Below are positions 1-11,448 of a stretch of DNA of 64,000 nucleotides, piece after piece. Origin of the DNA: Rhizobium sp. TH135 (GTDB lineage: Bacteria > Pseudomonadota > Alphaproteobacteria > Rhizobiales > Rhizobiaceae); assembly GCF_002855515.1 (NCBI RefSeq), contig NZ_PKRP01000005.1:1-64000 (forward strand). The letters are read 5' to 3'. Both the position numbers and the translations under genes were made by a program. The first letter of the stretch is position 1. Every line of letters starts with the position of its first letter. A model generated the notes under the pieces. The model saw only the letters and a program-made list of their open reading frames with translations, was not told the DNA's origin and did not search any database.

Positions 1-519
1 TTCAATTGTCAAAAAACAGACGGATCAAAACCCGTCAAAAATCCCTGCCACCCAACCCTAAAGTCGGGCAATAAATCAGCAATCCAGCCAATTTCGAAGG
101 TTTTCTCTAGAGCGAAGGGCTTCGTCGCTAGCAGCGCCGCCGCCCTCGTCAGTGAGCGGATGTATAGATTCGCTTCTCCGAGCAGTCAACAGCCTTCTTC
201 GATAAAATTCCAGAAAATCGACATGGCATTGAAAAACAACAGTTTTCCTGCGCGCTTCATTTTGGCCGCGCCTATTGGTCTGGATTTCAGCCCAACTTGG
301 CCCGTGAAAGGGTGCTTGCATCAGCCCTCGGGCGTGCTCGCAGTCCTCCTTCACGTGTGTGTACGCGCGCGTGCCGCGCTAATTCCATATTTGCCTGCGC
401 ATAAGAGGGCCATGGCCCGCCGATTTGACGGCTCGGGCCAAAACATGAGACACAAAAGACGTGATCCAGTCGACCAACAGGCAGGCGCCCTGCGCCTCGG
501 CCACAGACAGCAAGCCGGC
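1..519. other. Upstream region with no supported gene
   Basis: This stretch before the peptidase gene has no reading frame with family features. A minus-strand frame at 76-354 lacks recognisable motifs and looks like chance. The first 40 bases contain a short inverted repeat (19-23 with 32-36) next to an A-run on its left, which would read as a weak terminator for leftward transcription. The peptidase frame stays open to position 160 without looking like coding sequence, so part of this region is probably its 5' untranslated leader. Confidence 0.5.
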
Positions 520-2463
520 ATGACAACAGACCGCGACCTGATCCGTTCGCTCGGTGGCGAGCCTCCGATCCTGGCGGATGGCCTTCGCGCGCCCGATCGC
601 CGCGAAATCTCGCTGCGCTGGCTGTCCGGCACCTTCCTGACTGGCATCACCTCCTGCATCCTCATGGGTGTCGCCCTGTTTGCAGCGCTGGATGGGCGCC
701 AGCAATTGGCAATCCCGGCCGAAGCCTTTGCCGTCACCCCGCCGGATGCTGCGCAGACTGCAGCAGAAGAGACCATCCGCGGTTCCCGCATCTTCGGCCC
801 GAAGATCGCAGCCCGCCCGGTCGACAAGGCGATCCTCGACGTGCCGACCGTCTTCAAGGATGGCGAGCGCGAAGTGGTGCGCAAGCTGCCCTTCGCCCAT
901 GTGAAGATGGTGCTGGCCGCAGACTATGCCAATCAGGAGCGCTATCCGCGCTTTGATCCTCTTTCCATCTTCGCCACCGACGAAGCCACACCGCCGGTCG
1001 CCAACAGGACCGGCTCTCTCTACGGCTCTGACGTAGAGTCGGAAGTCATCCTGAAGTCGACCCCCTTCCCGAGCATCCCGGACAAGCCGCTCGCTGGCGA
1101 GATGACCTTCGACGAGGTCGAGGAGAATGTCCGCTCGAACGGATCGGTGCTGACCGACGGCAACACGCAGGTTGCCGCCCTCTATTACATCGACCCGCGT
1201 CGCTTCGACACCGAGGATACGGGGCTCGATCTGGCCACCGGCATGACCGCACGCATCGTCGAGGAAAACATGAGCCTCGCAGAGCCGGAGATCATCACGC
1301 CGATGACGCCGGAATATGCCGACGACATCCTGCCCGCGCGCCGGCCCCAGTCGGTTGCTACGCTCATGACGGCGGCCGGCTATCCAGCCTCCAAGGCGGA
1401 AGATGTCGGCAAGGCACTCGCGCCCTTCATGAAGGGTGAAGGTCTCGTTGAGGGTGATATCATCCGGGTCGGTCTTTTGCAGCGCGGCGAAGAGGTCCGG
1501 CTCGTTCGTTTCTCGCTTTACCATCGCACCGAACATGTCGCGACGCTGGCCGTCAATGATGCAGGCCGCCTGGTCGAGGGTGCGGCGCCCCCGGCACTCG
1601 ATGCGATCGCCGGCGCCTTCGACAATTCCCAGCCGGCGATGATGTCGGGCCGAGACCTGCCGCGCGTCTATGACGGTATCTACCGGGCCGCACTTTCCTA
1701 TGGCATGAACCAGGACCTGACGGGCCAGGTCATTCGGCTGCTCGCCGCCAATGTCGACTTCCAGGCGCAGCTGAAGCCGTCCGACATGCTCGAAGCCGTC
1801 TTTTCGGTCACCGACGACCAGGGTATGGCGACCGACGAGTCCGAACTGCTTTATGTCCGCGCACGCTTCGGCGACACGATCACCCAGTTCTATCGCTTCC
1901 AGGATCCGGAAGACGGCTCGATCGACTATTTCGACGAGAACGGCAAATCGATCCGACAGTTCCTGCTACGCAACCCCGTGCCGAATGGCCGCTTCACCTC
2001 AGGCTTTGGCATGCGCCGCCATCCGATCCTCGGCTATTCCCGCATGCATACCGGCGTCGACTGGGCAGCGCCCCGCGGCACGCCGATCATCGCTTCGGGC
2101 AACGGCGTGGTCGAGAAGGCCGGCTGGGCCTCCGGCTACGGCAATCAGACCCTCATCCGCCATGCCAATGGTTACGTCACCTCCTACAATCACCAGAGCG
2201 GCATCGCCAAGGGCATCGTCCCGGGCGCCAAGGTCAAGCAGGGTCAGGTCATCGGCTTCGTCGGCTCGACCGGCTCCTCCACCGGATCGCACCTGCATTA
2301 CGAGCTGATCGTCAACGGCACCAAGGTCGATGCGATGAAGGTGCGCCTGCCCGGCGGCAAGGCACTCGAAGGCGAGGTGCTGGCGAGCTTCCAGCAGGAA
2401 CGTCAGCGCATCGACACCCTGCTCGAAAGCGGCGGCCGCCCGGCCCAGGTGGCAAGCCGCTAG
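520..2463 (+). CDS. M23 family metallopeptidase (murein endopeptidase)
   Basis: This is a predicted inner-membrane-anchored periplasmic peptidase of the M23 (LytM/NlpD-like) family, likely cutting peptidoglycan cross-bridges. From the chosen ATG it is 647 aa: a cytoplasmic N-terminus, one hydrophobic segment around residues 35-57, a long periplasmic region, and a C-terminal M23 domain. The zinc ligands are visible: HTGVD gives H510 and D514, and HLHYE gives H591 and H593. The frame is open upstream to 160 and another in-frame ATG lies at 445. I chose 520 because conserved-looking sequence (TTDRDLIRSLGGEPP) begins there, but no strong ribosome site decides it. The zinc motif appears complete, so the enzyme should be active. 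The exact substrate bond cannot be told from sequence. Confidence 0.88.
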   Translation: MTTDRDLIRSLGGEPPILADGLRAPDRREISLRWLSGTFLTGITSCILMGVALFAALDGRQQLAIPAEAFAVTPPDAAQTAAEETIRGSRIFGPKIAARPVDKAILDVPTVFKDGEREVVRKLPFAHVKMVLAADYANQERYPRFDPLSIFATDEATPPVANRTGSLYGSDVESEVILKSTPFPSIPDKPLAGEMTFDEVEENVRSNGSVLTDGNTQVAALYYIDPRRFDTEDTGLDLATGMTARIVEENMSLAEPEIITPMTPEYADDILPARRPQSVATLMTAAGYPASKAEDVGKALAPFMKGEGLVEGDIIRVGLLQRGEEVRLVRFSLYHRTEHVATLAVNDAGRLVEGAAPPALDAIAGAFDNSQPAMMSGRDLPRVYDGIYRAALSYGMNQDLTGQVIRLLAANVDFQAQLKPSDMLEAVFSVTDDQGMATDESELLYVRARFGDTITQFYRFQDPEDGSIDYFDENGKSIRQFLLRNPVPNGRFTSGFGMRRHPILGYSRMHTGVDWAAPRGTPIIASGNGVVEKAGWASGYGNQTLIRHANGYVTSYNHQSGIAKGIVPGAKVKQGQVIGFVGSTGSSTGSHLHYELIVNGTKVDAMKVRLPGGKALEGEVLASFQQERQRIDTLLESGGRPAQVASR

Positions 2464-2565
2464 CGCCGATGGCGCCAAACTTGAATCAAATTCGAGCCGT
2501 CCGCTTCATCAAAGCTCAGCAGTTGTATGATGTCCTTCCCTGCAATTTTTAAGCAGGGATTGGAT

Positions 2566-3135
2566 ATGATCGAAGCACTTTTCATGTTCGGAGGCCGCCT
2601 CAACAGGCTTCAGTATTTGCTGGCAGGCGTCTTGACCCATCTGGTCGGCGGCGGCATTTTGCTCCTGGGCGTGGTATCGATGGGAAATGGCGCAGGAGCG
2701 GGCGCGATTGCAACCCTCGCCTTGGCCGGCCTCGCGCTGCTCTGGATGGCCCTCAGCCTGCAGGCGGCGCGCATCCGTGACATCGGTCTCAGCCCGCTTC
2801 TTGTCATACTGGCCTTCACGATCGTCTATTCCATGGCGCATATCGGCAAGGAAACGATGAAGGATACGGATATCGGCACGGTGCTGGCAGGACTGACGAT
2901 CGCCCTGCAGGCAGTTTTCGGGTTTTTCCTGCTGCTGATGCCAGGGGAGGACTCTCACACATCAGAACCGCCGGACCCGCTCGATTACAAATCCGCCCTT
3001 CTAGATCGGCGCGCTGCGATGATCCGAAGCGAAGACGCAGCCGCGGTGAGGTCCACTCCGAGACATAGCGAGGAAGCATCGACACGGGGGCGACAAGCGG
3101 GGACGAAACCGATCTTCGGTCGGCGCGGAATGTGA
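2566..3135 (+). CDS. DUF805 family membrane protein
   Basis: The 189-aa product begins IEALFMFGGRLNRLQYLLAG, the typical opening of DUF805 proteins (aromatic-glycine-arginine followed by four hydrophobic helices). Hydrophobic segments run to about residue 130, followed by a polar, charged tail of about 60 residues that is less typical and may be a disordered extension. An upstream in-frame ATG at 2527 has no ribosome site, whereas a purine-rich GCAGGGA precedes 2566, so the latter was chosen. It lies about 100 bp after the M23 peptidase on the same strand and could be co-transcribed. DUF805 has no established function. Confidence 0.75.
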   Translation: MIEALFMFGGRLNRLQYLLAGVLTHLVGGGILLLGVVSMGNGAGAGAIATLALAGLALLWMALSLQAARIRDIGLSPLLVILAFTIVYSMAHIGKETMKDTDIGTVLAGLTIALQAVFGFFLLLMPGEDSHTSEPPDPLDYKSALLDRRAAMIRSEDAAAVRSTPRHSEEASTRGRQAGTKPIFGRRGM

Positions 3136-3154
3136 CGGCCCAAACGGCCATGAA

Positions 3155-3183
3155 AAAGGGCGGCTCGGGGGGAGCCGCCCTTT
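3155..3183. terminator. Bidirectional rho-independent terminator
   Basis: A perfect 12-bp stem (3155-3166 with 3172-3183) with a G-rich loop is flanked by A residues on the left and T residues on the right. It sits between the convergent DUF805 and clpB genes, so it can end transcription from both sides. Confidence 0.9.
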
Positions 3184-3202
3184 CCTTCATCTGTCAAAGC
3201 TT

Positions 3203-5806
<2,604 letters not shown>

Positions 5807-5916
5807 CGTCACTCTCCCTTGTCTCCGCCCTGCCCGCAATCGGCACAAATCGGATGGTGTGGATGAGGCCCCCGAAAGCGGCGGACCCCGGAGCGGAAAC
5901 CGCTCCCTCGACCGAG

Positions 5917-5947
5917 ATATGGGAGCGGGATTTTGCCCTTTAAAGAG
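5917..5947 (-). promoter_or_regulatory. Candidate RpoH (heat-shock sigma-32) promoter of clpB
   Basis: Read on the minus strand, CTCTTTAA (5947-5940) is followed after exactly 17 bp by CCATAT (5922-5917). This fits the rhizobial RpoH consensus as I recall it, CNCTTGAA with a 16-18 bp spacer and CCANAT, with one mismatch in the -35. It lies between the upstream terminator and clpB, giving a leader of roughly 100 nt. Confidence 0.65.
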
Positions 5948-5960
5948 GCAGATAAACGAA

Positions 5961-5986
5961 AAACTCCGGGTGGGAGCCCGGAGTTT
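5961..5986 (-). terminator. Rho-independent terminator after the DUF4167 gene
   Basis: A perfect 10-bp stem (5961-5970 with 5977-5986) with a 6-nt loop is followed on the minus strand by a T run (plus-strand A run 5959-5963). It isolates clpB from the DUF4167 gene upstream. Confidence 0.88.
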
Positions 5987-6014
5987 TGCAATCGTCAAAT
6001 GGAGCCGGAAAAGC

Positions 6015-6773
6015 TCATTCGGAAGTCACGTCGGCGAGAGCGGGCGCTTCGCCACCTTCGCCATTGTCACCACCTTCACCACCCTCGTCACCACCAGCGC
6101 TGCGGCGCGGCTGACGGCGCGGACGGTTACCGGCATTGCGGCGGCGCGGCTGGCGCTCGCCGCTGGCTTCCGCCGCGCTTTCGGCAGCAGCGGCTACGGC
6201 TTCGGCCGGCATGTCTTCAAGCACGGGCTGCGGACCGGTACCGGCGATCTCAGGCTGCGGCTGCGCCTGGGGTTGCGGCTGAGGCTGACGCTCGCGGCGC
6301 TCGTTCTGCTGCGAGCGATTGTGCTGCTGCGGCTGCTGATGCTGCGGCGCCTGCTGGTTGCCGCGATCATTGCTCTGGCCGGAATTGTCGTCCGAGCCGT
6401 CGAAGTCTTCGCCGTCCCGTTCGTTGTAATCCTGGCGATCGTCGCCGCCATCGCGGTCGTCACGCTGGAAGCGCTCCTGCATCTGCGACTGAGCGGCCGC
6501 GATGATGCGGTTATAGTGCTCGGCGTGCTGCAGGTAGTTTTCCGCCATGACGCGGTCGCCGGCGCTCTGGGCGTCGCGAGCGAGCGTGGAATACTTCTCG
6601 GCGATATGCTGGGCGGTGCCGCGGATCTTCACATCTGGGCCGGAGCTGTCATAGGTCCGGGTAAGCGGGTTCTGGCCCTTGCGGTTGAAATTGTTGTTTC
6701 CACCGCCGCCGCCACCGCCGCCGCCATTGTTGTTACGCCCCCGACCACGCTTGTTTTGCTGTCCTGGCCTCAT
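6015..6773 (-). CDS. DUF4167 domain protein, low-complexity Gly/Asn/Gln/Arg-rich
   Basis: The 252-aa product starts MRPGQQNKRGRGRNNN, continues through a glycine run (9 Gly) and then the conserved DUF4167 core at about residues 35-100 (TRTYDSSGPDVKIRGTAQHI and a following helical segment rich in Ala, Glu, Tyr and His). The rest is low-complexity: an Asp/Arg-rich stretch, Gln/Pro-rich repeats (QPQPQPQAQPQP) and a basic Arg-rich C-terminal part. The family is widespread in Alphaproteobacteria and of unknown function. The composition resembles RNA-binding or condensate-forming proteins, which is inference only. It lies 330 bp downstream of prmC on the same strand and ends at its own terminator. 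Confidence 0.85.
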   Translation of the reverse strand: MRPGQQNKRGRGRNNNGGGGGGGGGNNNFNRKGQNPLTRTYDSSGPDVKIRGTAQHIAEKYSTLARDAQSAGDRVMAENYLQHAEHYNRIIAAAQSQMQERFQRDDRDGGDDRQDYNERDGEDFDGSDDNSGQSNDRGNQQAPQHQQPQQHNRSQQNERRERQPQPQPQAQPQPEIAGTGPQPVLEDMPAEAVAAAAESAAEASGERQPRRRNAGNRPRRQPRRSAGGDEGGEGGDNGEGGEAPALADVTSE

Positions 6774-7103
6774 AGATGCTTCACCTGAATGTCTTTGTTG
6801 TGCTGATAAAGGGCAACGTCATTGGCTCTGGTTGAACCGGACCAAGTCTATGCGCGCCGCCGACAGACCGCGCTCTCGCCTTGCTCGCCGCTGGTGAAAG
6901 TCGAGTTTACTGAGTTACGCATCGGTCCAGTCGTGCTTCGCGGAGTTCGACAGCGAACTTTTTCGAAGCCGGCCTAGTCGCGAACGAATCTTCGTTCTTT
7001 CCCCGCCGCCCGTTGCGTGCCCGCAAACTATTACGCTTCATTCGGAAAACCAAGCCTTTTTCTGGCTTTCCTGCAATTATCCTTAGCAGGCGCAGCAAAG
7101 GGC
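6774..7103. other. Intergenic region between prmC and the DUF4167 gene
   Basis: There is no convincing gene here. A 63-codon minus-strand frame at 6907-7098 has no family features. The region should hold the promoter and leader of the DUF4167 gene, but I see no clear -35/-10 pair. A weak terminator for prmC lies at its right end. Confidence 0.5.
7046..7068 (-). terminator. Possible terminator after prmC
   Basis: Read leftward, a 5-bp stem (AAGCC at 7068-7064 with GGCTT at 7056-7052) is followed by GG and four T residues. The stem is short, so this is tentative. Confidence 0.35.
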
Positions 7104-7979
7104 CTAATTAAGCGTTGGTGCAAACACCAGAACACGGTCGTTACCACCATAGTCGCGACGTTCTTCGAGAAGAGAAAATCCAGCCTCTTCAAAGATTTGC
7201 GTCACGTCATCCCGCTGGTCGAAACCGATTTCCAGGCCAACCAGCCCATGATCTTCGAGATGCTCCAGCGCCTCTGCCGCGATGGCACGATAGGCCTCAA
7301 GCCCATCCGGGCCACCGTCAAGCGCAGCCATCGGATCGAAATTCGTCACCTCGGGCTCCAGCCCCACCACCACATCGCTCGGGATATAAGGCGGATTGGA
7401 GATGATGATGTCGAAACGCTCGGATGTCCTTTCAAACCATGGGCCCGCTCGTGTCGTGAAACGCGACGAGAGCCCGTTGCGCTCGGCATTGGCCGCAGCC
7501 GTCTTCAACGCATCCTCTGAGATATCGATACCCATGGCCTCGGCCTCCGGGCATTCCTGAAGCAGGGCAAGAGCAATCGCTCCGGTGCCCGTCCCGAGAT
7601 CGACGATCTTTGGCTTCATACCTGCAGAGATCATAGTCCGGAGATGTGGCAGGATCACGTCAACGAGGATTTCGGTATCCGGTCTCGGCTCCAGCGTGCC
7701 CTCGGATAGCGCGAGGTCGAGACCATAAAAGTCCCGACGTCCGAGAATGCGATAGACCGGCTCCCGCGCGAGCCGCCGGACGATCGCCTCCTCGACACGT
7801 GCCGCGAGGTCTGCAGCCACCGGCTTGTCGCCATCCAGCAGAAGGGCCGTCGGACTCAGGTCCAAAAGACCGCTGATCAGCACCCGGGCATCGGTTGCCG
7901 GGTCGGCAAGCCCGGCGGCCTCGAAGCGCCGTCGTGCCTCGGCCATCAGCAACCTCGCGGATGGCGCCACGCCACTCAC
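7104..7979 (-). CDS. prmC: Peptide chain release factor N5-glutamine methyltransferase PrmC
   Basis: PrmC methylates the glutamine of the GGQ motif in RF1 and RF2 using S-adenosylmethionine, raising release activity. The 291-aa product has an N-terminal helical domain, the SAM-binding motif [15 protein letters not shown] at about residues 116-130 and the diagnostic substrate motif NPPYIPSD near residue 190. It starts at a GTG whose last two bases overlap the TGA stop of prfA (GTGA), so it is translationally coupled to the gene for its own substrate. This is the standard prfA-prmC arrangement. Confidence 0.95.
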   Translation of the reverse strand: MSGVAPSARLLMAEARRRFEAAGLADPATDARVLISGLLDLSPTALLLDGDKPVAADLAARVEEAIVRRLAREPVYRILGRRDFYGLDLALSEGTLEPRPDTEILVDVILPHLRTMISAGMKPKIVDLGTGTGAIALALLQECPEAEAMGIDISEDALKTAAANAERNGLSSRFTTRAGPWFERTSERFDIIISNPPYIPSDVVVGLEPEVTNFDPMAALDGGPDGLEAYRAIAAEALEHLEDHGLVGLEIGFDQRDDVTQIFEEAGFSLLEERRDYGGNDRVLVFAPTLN

Positions 7980-9055
7980 TGGTTTTCGCCGAGTTGCGCC
8001 AGCTGCCCGGCCTGATAGTCGGAAATCAGCGCATCGAGCATTTCGTCGAGATCGCCTTCGATCATCCGGTCAAGCTTGTAGAGCGTCAGGTTGATCCGGT
8101 GATCGGTCACGCGCCCCTGCGGGAAATTATAAGTGCGGATGCGCTCCGACCGGTCGCCCGAGCCGACCTGGCTCTTGCGGTTCGCCGACCGTTCGCTATC
8201 CAGCTTCTGCCGCTCGATGTCGTAGAGCCTGGAACGCAGAACCTGCATCGCCTTGGCGCGGTTCTGGTGCTGGGACTTCTCCGAGGACGTCACGATCAGC
8301 CCCGTCGGCAGATGTGTGATGCGCACGGCCGAGTCCGTGGTGTTGACGTGCTGGCCACCCGCACCCGACGCGCGCATCGTATCGATCCGGATATCCTCGG
8401 GCTTGATCTCGATGTCGATGTCTTCGGCTTCCGGCAGAACGGCAACGGTTGCCGCAGACGTATGAATGCGCCCGCTCGCCTCCGTTTCCGGCACGCGCTG
8501 AACGCGGTGAACGCCGGATTCGAATTTCAGCTTGGAGAACACGCCCCGCCCACTGATCGTCGCGATGATTTCCTTGTAACCGCCGGCCTCGCCTTCGCTG
8601 GCGGAGAGCACCTCCACCTTCCAGCCCTTGGTCGAGGCAAAGCGCTCGTACATGCGAAAGAGATCACCGGCAAAGAGGGCCGCTTCCGAGCCGCCGGTTC
8701 CTGCCCGGATTTCCAGGATGGCGCTCTTCTCGTCGGCGGCATCCTTCGGCAGGAGCAGGATCTGCATCTCGCCTTCAAGCGCCTCGATCCGGCTTTCGAT
8801 TTCGGGCAACTCCATCTCGGCGAGATCGCGCATCTCGCGGTCCGTCGCCTTGTCGGAAAGCATGGCGCGCAAGCCGTCGGCCTCGTCGATCGCAGCCTGG
8901 TATTCGCGGATCTTCTTCACGACCGGCTCAAGCTCGGAATACTCGGAGGCGAGCTTCACATAGACATCGGCTGCCGGTCCCGCCGACATTCGCGCCTCGA
9001 TCTCGCCGAAGCGGCGTTCGAGTTCGCGCATTTTCTCGACAGGAAGCTTCGCCAC
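7976..9055 (-). CDS. prfA: Peptide chain release factor 1
   Basis: RF1 reads UAA and UAG stop codons and triggers peptide release on the ribosome. The 359-aa product has the normal length, the peptidyl-hydrolysis motif GAGGQHVN (GGQ at about residue 232) and the codon-recognition region [20 protein letters not shown]. The PxT discriminator reads PET where E. coli has PAT. It starts at GTG (9055), preceded by GGAGTAAAGG, a strong ribosome site. Coupled to prmC downstream; 39 bp separate it from ptsP upstream, so the three genes probably share a transcript. Confidence 0.97.
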   Translation of the reverse strand: MAKLPVEKMRELERRFGEIEARMSAGPAADVYVKLASEYSELEPVVKKIREYQAAIDEADGLRAMLSDKATDREMRDLAEMELPEIESRIEALEGEMQILLLPKDAADEKSAILEIRAGTGGSEAALFAGDLFRMYERFASTKGWKVEVLSASEGEAGGYKEIIATISGRGVFSKLKFESGVHRVQRVPETEASGRIHTSAATVAVLPEAEDIDIEIKPEDIRIDTMRASGAGGQHVNTTDSAVRITHLPTGLIVTSSEKSQHQNRAKAMQVLRSRLYDIERQKLDSERSANRKSQVGSGDRSERIRTYNFPQGRVTDHRINLTLYKLDRMIEGDLDEMLDALISDYQAGQLAQLGENQ

Positions 9056-9094
9056 CCTTTACTCCAGGTCAGTCGCCAGAATCAGTCGTCAAAG

Positions 9095-11362
9095 TCAGAC
9101 GGGGATATTGTGCTCTTCCGCATGGCGGACGAGCAGGTCGCGCACTGACACGCCCGGGGTGTCGTCGTCAAGCGCAGCCGTCAGAACCTCGGACAACCGA
9201 CTGATATCCAGACCGAGCAGCATCGCCTTGACCGGACCGATTGCCGTCGGTGACATCGAGATCGAGCGGAAGCCGATCCCGAGCAGCGCCATCGCCGAAA
9301 GCGGCTTCGACGCCATCTCCCCGCACAGCGTCACCGGCGTCTTGTTCCGCTCTCCGGCACGCACGATGTCCCGGAGGATCCGGAGGAACGGCCGCCCGAG
9401 CACGTCGAAACGATCGGACACGCGCGCATTGCCACGGTCCACCGCCATCGCGAACTGGAACAGGTCATTCGACCCGACCGAGACGAAATCCACCTCGTCC
9501 ATCAGCTCGTCGAGCTGCCAGAGCAGCGCCGGCACTTCGAGCATCGCGCCGAACTGCAGCTTTTTCGGCAACTGATGGCCGAACTTGGAGATATGCTGGA
9601 TCTCCTTCTGCATCAGTTCACGCACCTGACGGATCTCCGATACCTCCGTCACCATCGGCAGCATCATCTTGAGCTCGGCGCCGGAGGCCGCCTTGAGCAG
9701 GGCCCTCAACTGGGTGCGCAGCAGGCCGGGGCGATCAAGCGACAGGCGGATCGCCCGCCAGCCAAGCGCCGGGTTCTCTTCTTCCTGAGAGCGGAAATAG
9801 GGAACGACCTTGTCCCCACCGATATCAAGTGTCCGGAAAGTCACCGGGCGCCCAGCCGCCTGCTTGAGCACATTGCGGTAGAAGCTCTCCTGCTCCTCGC
9901 CCTTCGGCATGGTCGAGGAGATCATGAACTGCAATTCGGTCCGGAACAGCCCGATGCCATCGGCACCGGAATCGGCTAGCTGCGGCAGGTCGACAAGCAG
10001 ACCGGCATTCATCTGCAGCTTGATCCGATGCCCGTCCTTGGTAACAGGTTCGACATCGCGCAGCGCGCGGAACTGTTCCTGCCGCTTCGCCCTGAGCTTG
10101 ACCTTTTCCTCATAGGCCTTCTGCAGATCGGCGACCGGACGCACATGCACCTTGCCGTCGTCACCGTCGATGATGACGGGATCGCCGTTTTCGGCAAGCG
10201 CCACGGCACCCGCCGCCTGACCGACGACCGCAATGCCCATGGCACGCGCAACGATCACGACGTGGCTGGTCACAGCCCCTTCTTCGAGCACCAGACCGCG
10301 CAGGTTCGCACGCGGATAATCGAGAAGTTCGGCGGCCCCCATGGCGCGCGCAAAGACGATCGCGTCGTTCGGAAACCCTTCGGCTGCACTATGCGGCGAA
10401 AAGCCGGTGAGCTGGCGCAACAAGCGGTTCGCCAGATCGTCGAAGTCGTGCATCCGCTCGCGCAGATAGGGATCTGTCAGGCGCATCATGCGCGCCTTGG
10501 TGTCGCTCTGCACCTTCTCGACGGCTGCTTCTGCTGTGAGGCCGTTATGGATCGCCTCTTCCATGCGCCGCACCCAGCCCTGGTCATGGGCAAACATGCG
10601 GTAGGTTTCGAGCACGTCGCGATGCTCGCCTTCCATGGAGACTTCACGCCGCGACAGCATGTCGTCGATCGAAATACGCAGCGAACCCAGCGCATCGGCC
10701 AGCCGGCGAATTTCCGTCTCGCTGTCTTCGTTCAGGAGATTGGTGACGACGATGCGCGGCTCGTGCAGCACGACATAACCGAGGCCGATGCCTTCGGAAT
10801 AACTGTCCCCGTCAATCGAGACGGGTCGCGTCAGGTCGAGTTCGAGGCCGGGTCGGGTAATCTTCTTGAGTTCGCCGGTGGCGATCATCTCGGCGAGCAC
10901 CATCGCGGTCGTCTCGAGCGCTTCGAGCTCGTCCTCGCGATAATTACGCTGCGCCTTGTTCTGCACGACGAGAACGCCGAGGCTTCGACCGGCACGCAGG
11001 ATCGGCACACCGAGGAAGGAGTGGTAGATCTCTTCGCCGGTTTCCGGCAGGTAGCGGAAGGCCGGATGCGCCTGGGCATCCGAAAGATTGAGAGACTGGG
11101 CAGAGGCCGCGATCGTACCGACAAGACCCTGGCCCATCTTAAGCTGGGCCAGGTGGACCGCGTCCTTGTTCAGACCTTCGGTGGCATAGAGTTCCAGAAC
11201 GCCGTCGGAGCGGAGGACATAGGCGGAGCACACCTCTGCGACCATGTTGTTCGCAATCTGGCGAACGATCCGATCAAGTCGCTCCTGCGGCTCGAGCGGC
11301 TCCGCCATCAGTTCGCGCAGCCGCTTGAGGAGGACGCGGGGACCCGCAGAAAGGTCTCTCAT
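9095..11362 (-). CDS. ptsP: PEP-protein phosphotransferase PtsP (EI-Ntr)
   Basis: PtsP is enzyme I of the nitrogen phosphotransferase system. It autophosphorylates from phosphoenolpyruvate and passes phosphate to NPr (PtsO), linking carbon and nitrogen status to regulation. The 755-aa product has an N-terminal GAF domain (about residues 20-160), the phosphohistidine domain with GAVTSHVVIVARAMG (His about 367) and a C-terminal PEP-binding TIM barrel containing GIGLFRTE, FRTLDIGGDK and VSVGSNDLFQFAMAVDR. The GAF domain separates it from sugar-type PtsI and suggests ligand control; in the family glutamine and 2-oxoglutarate are sensed. No ptsO or ptsN is in the window. The order lysC-ptsP-prfA is common in Rhizobiaceae. 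Confidence 0.96.
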   Translation of the reverse strand: MRDLSAGPRVLLKRLRELMAEPLEPQERLDRIVRQIANNMVAEVCSAYVLRSDGVLELYATEGLNKDAVHLAQLKMGQGLVGTIAASAQSLNLSDAQAHPAFRYLPETGEEIYHSFLGVPILRAGRSLGVLVVQNKAQRNYREDELEALETTAMVLAEMIATGELKKITRPGLELDLTRPVSIDGDSYSEGIGLGYVVLHEPRIVVTNLLNEDSETEIRRLADALGSLRISIDDMLSRREVSMEGEHRDVLETYRMFAHDQGWVRRMEEAIHNGLTAEAAVEKVQSDTKARMMRLTDPYLRERMHDFDDLANRLLRQLTGFSPHSAAEGFPNDAIVFARAMGAAELLDYPRANLRGLVLEEGAVTSHVVIVARAMGIAVVGQAAGAVALAENGDPVIIDGDDGKVHVRPVADLQKAYEEKVKLRAKRQEQFRALRDVEPVTKDGHRIKLQMNAGLLVDLPQLADSGADGIGLFRTELQFMISSTMPKGEEQESFYRNVLKQAAGRPVTFRTLDIGGDKVVPYFRSQEEENPALGWRAIRLSLDRPGLLRTQLRALLKAASGAELKMMLPMVTEVSEIRQVRELMQKEIQHISKFGHQLPKKLQFGAMLEVPALLWQLDELMDEVDFVSVGSNDLFQFAMAVDRGNARVSDRFDVLGRPFLRILRDIVRAGERNKTPVTLCGEMASKPLSAMALLGIGFRSISMSPTAIGPVKAMLLGLDISRLSEVLTAALDDDTPGVSVRDLLVRHAEEHNIPV

Positions 11363-11448
11363 CGCGTTTTTGCTCCACTTCCCATTGGTCAGCGGATTGT
11401 TACCCTTACCTTTTCAGGGGTCGGGTCACGCGTGTCCGCTCTCAGGAA

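Noticed and set aside
76-354. Minus-strand 92-codon frame at the left edge.
   Set aside because: No motifs or ribosome site; overlaps the probable leader of the peptidase gene.
6907-7098. 63-codon minus-strand frame between prmC and the DUF4167 gene.
   Set aside because: Basic, motif-free sequence over a possible prmC terminator; no evidence of coding.
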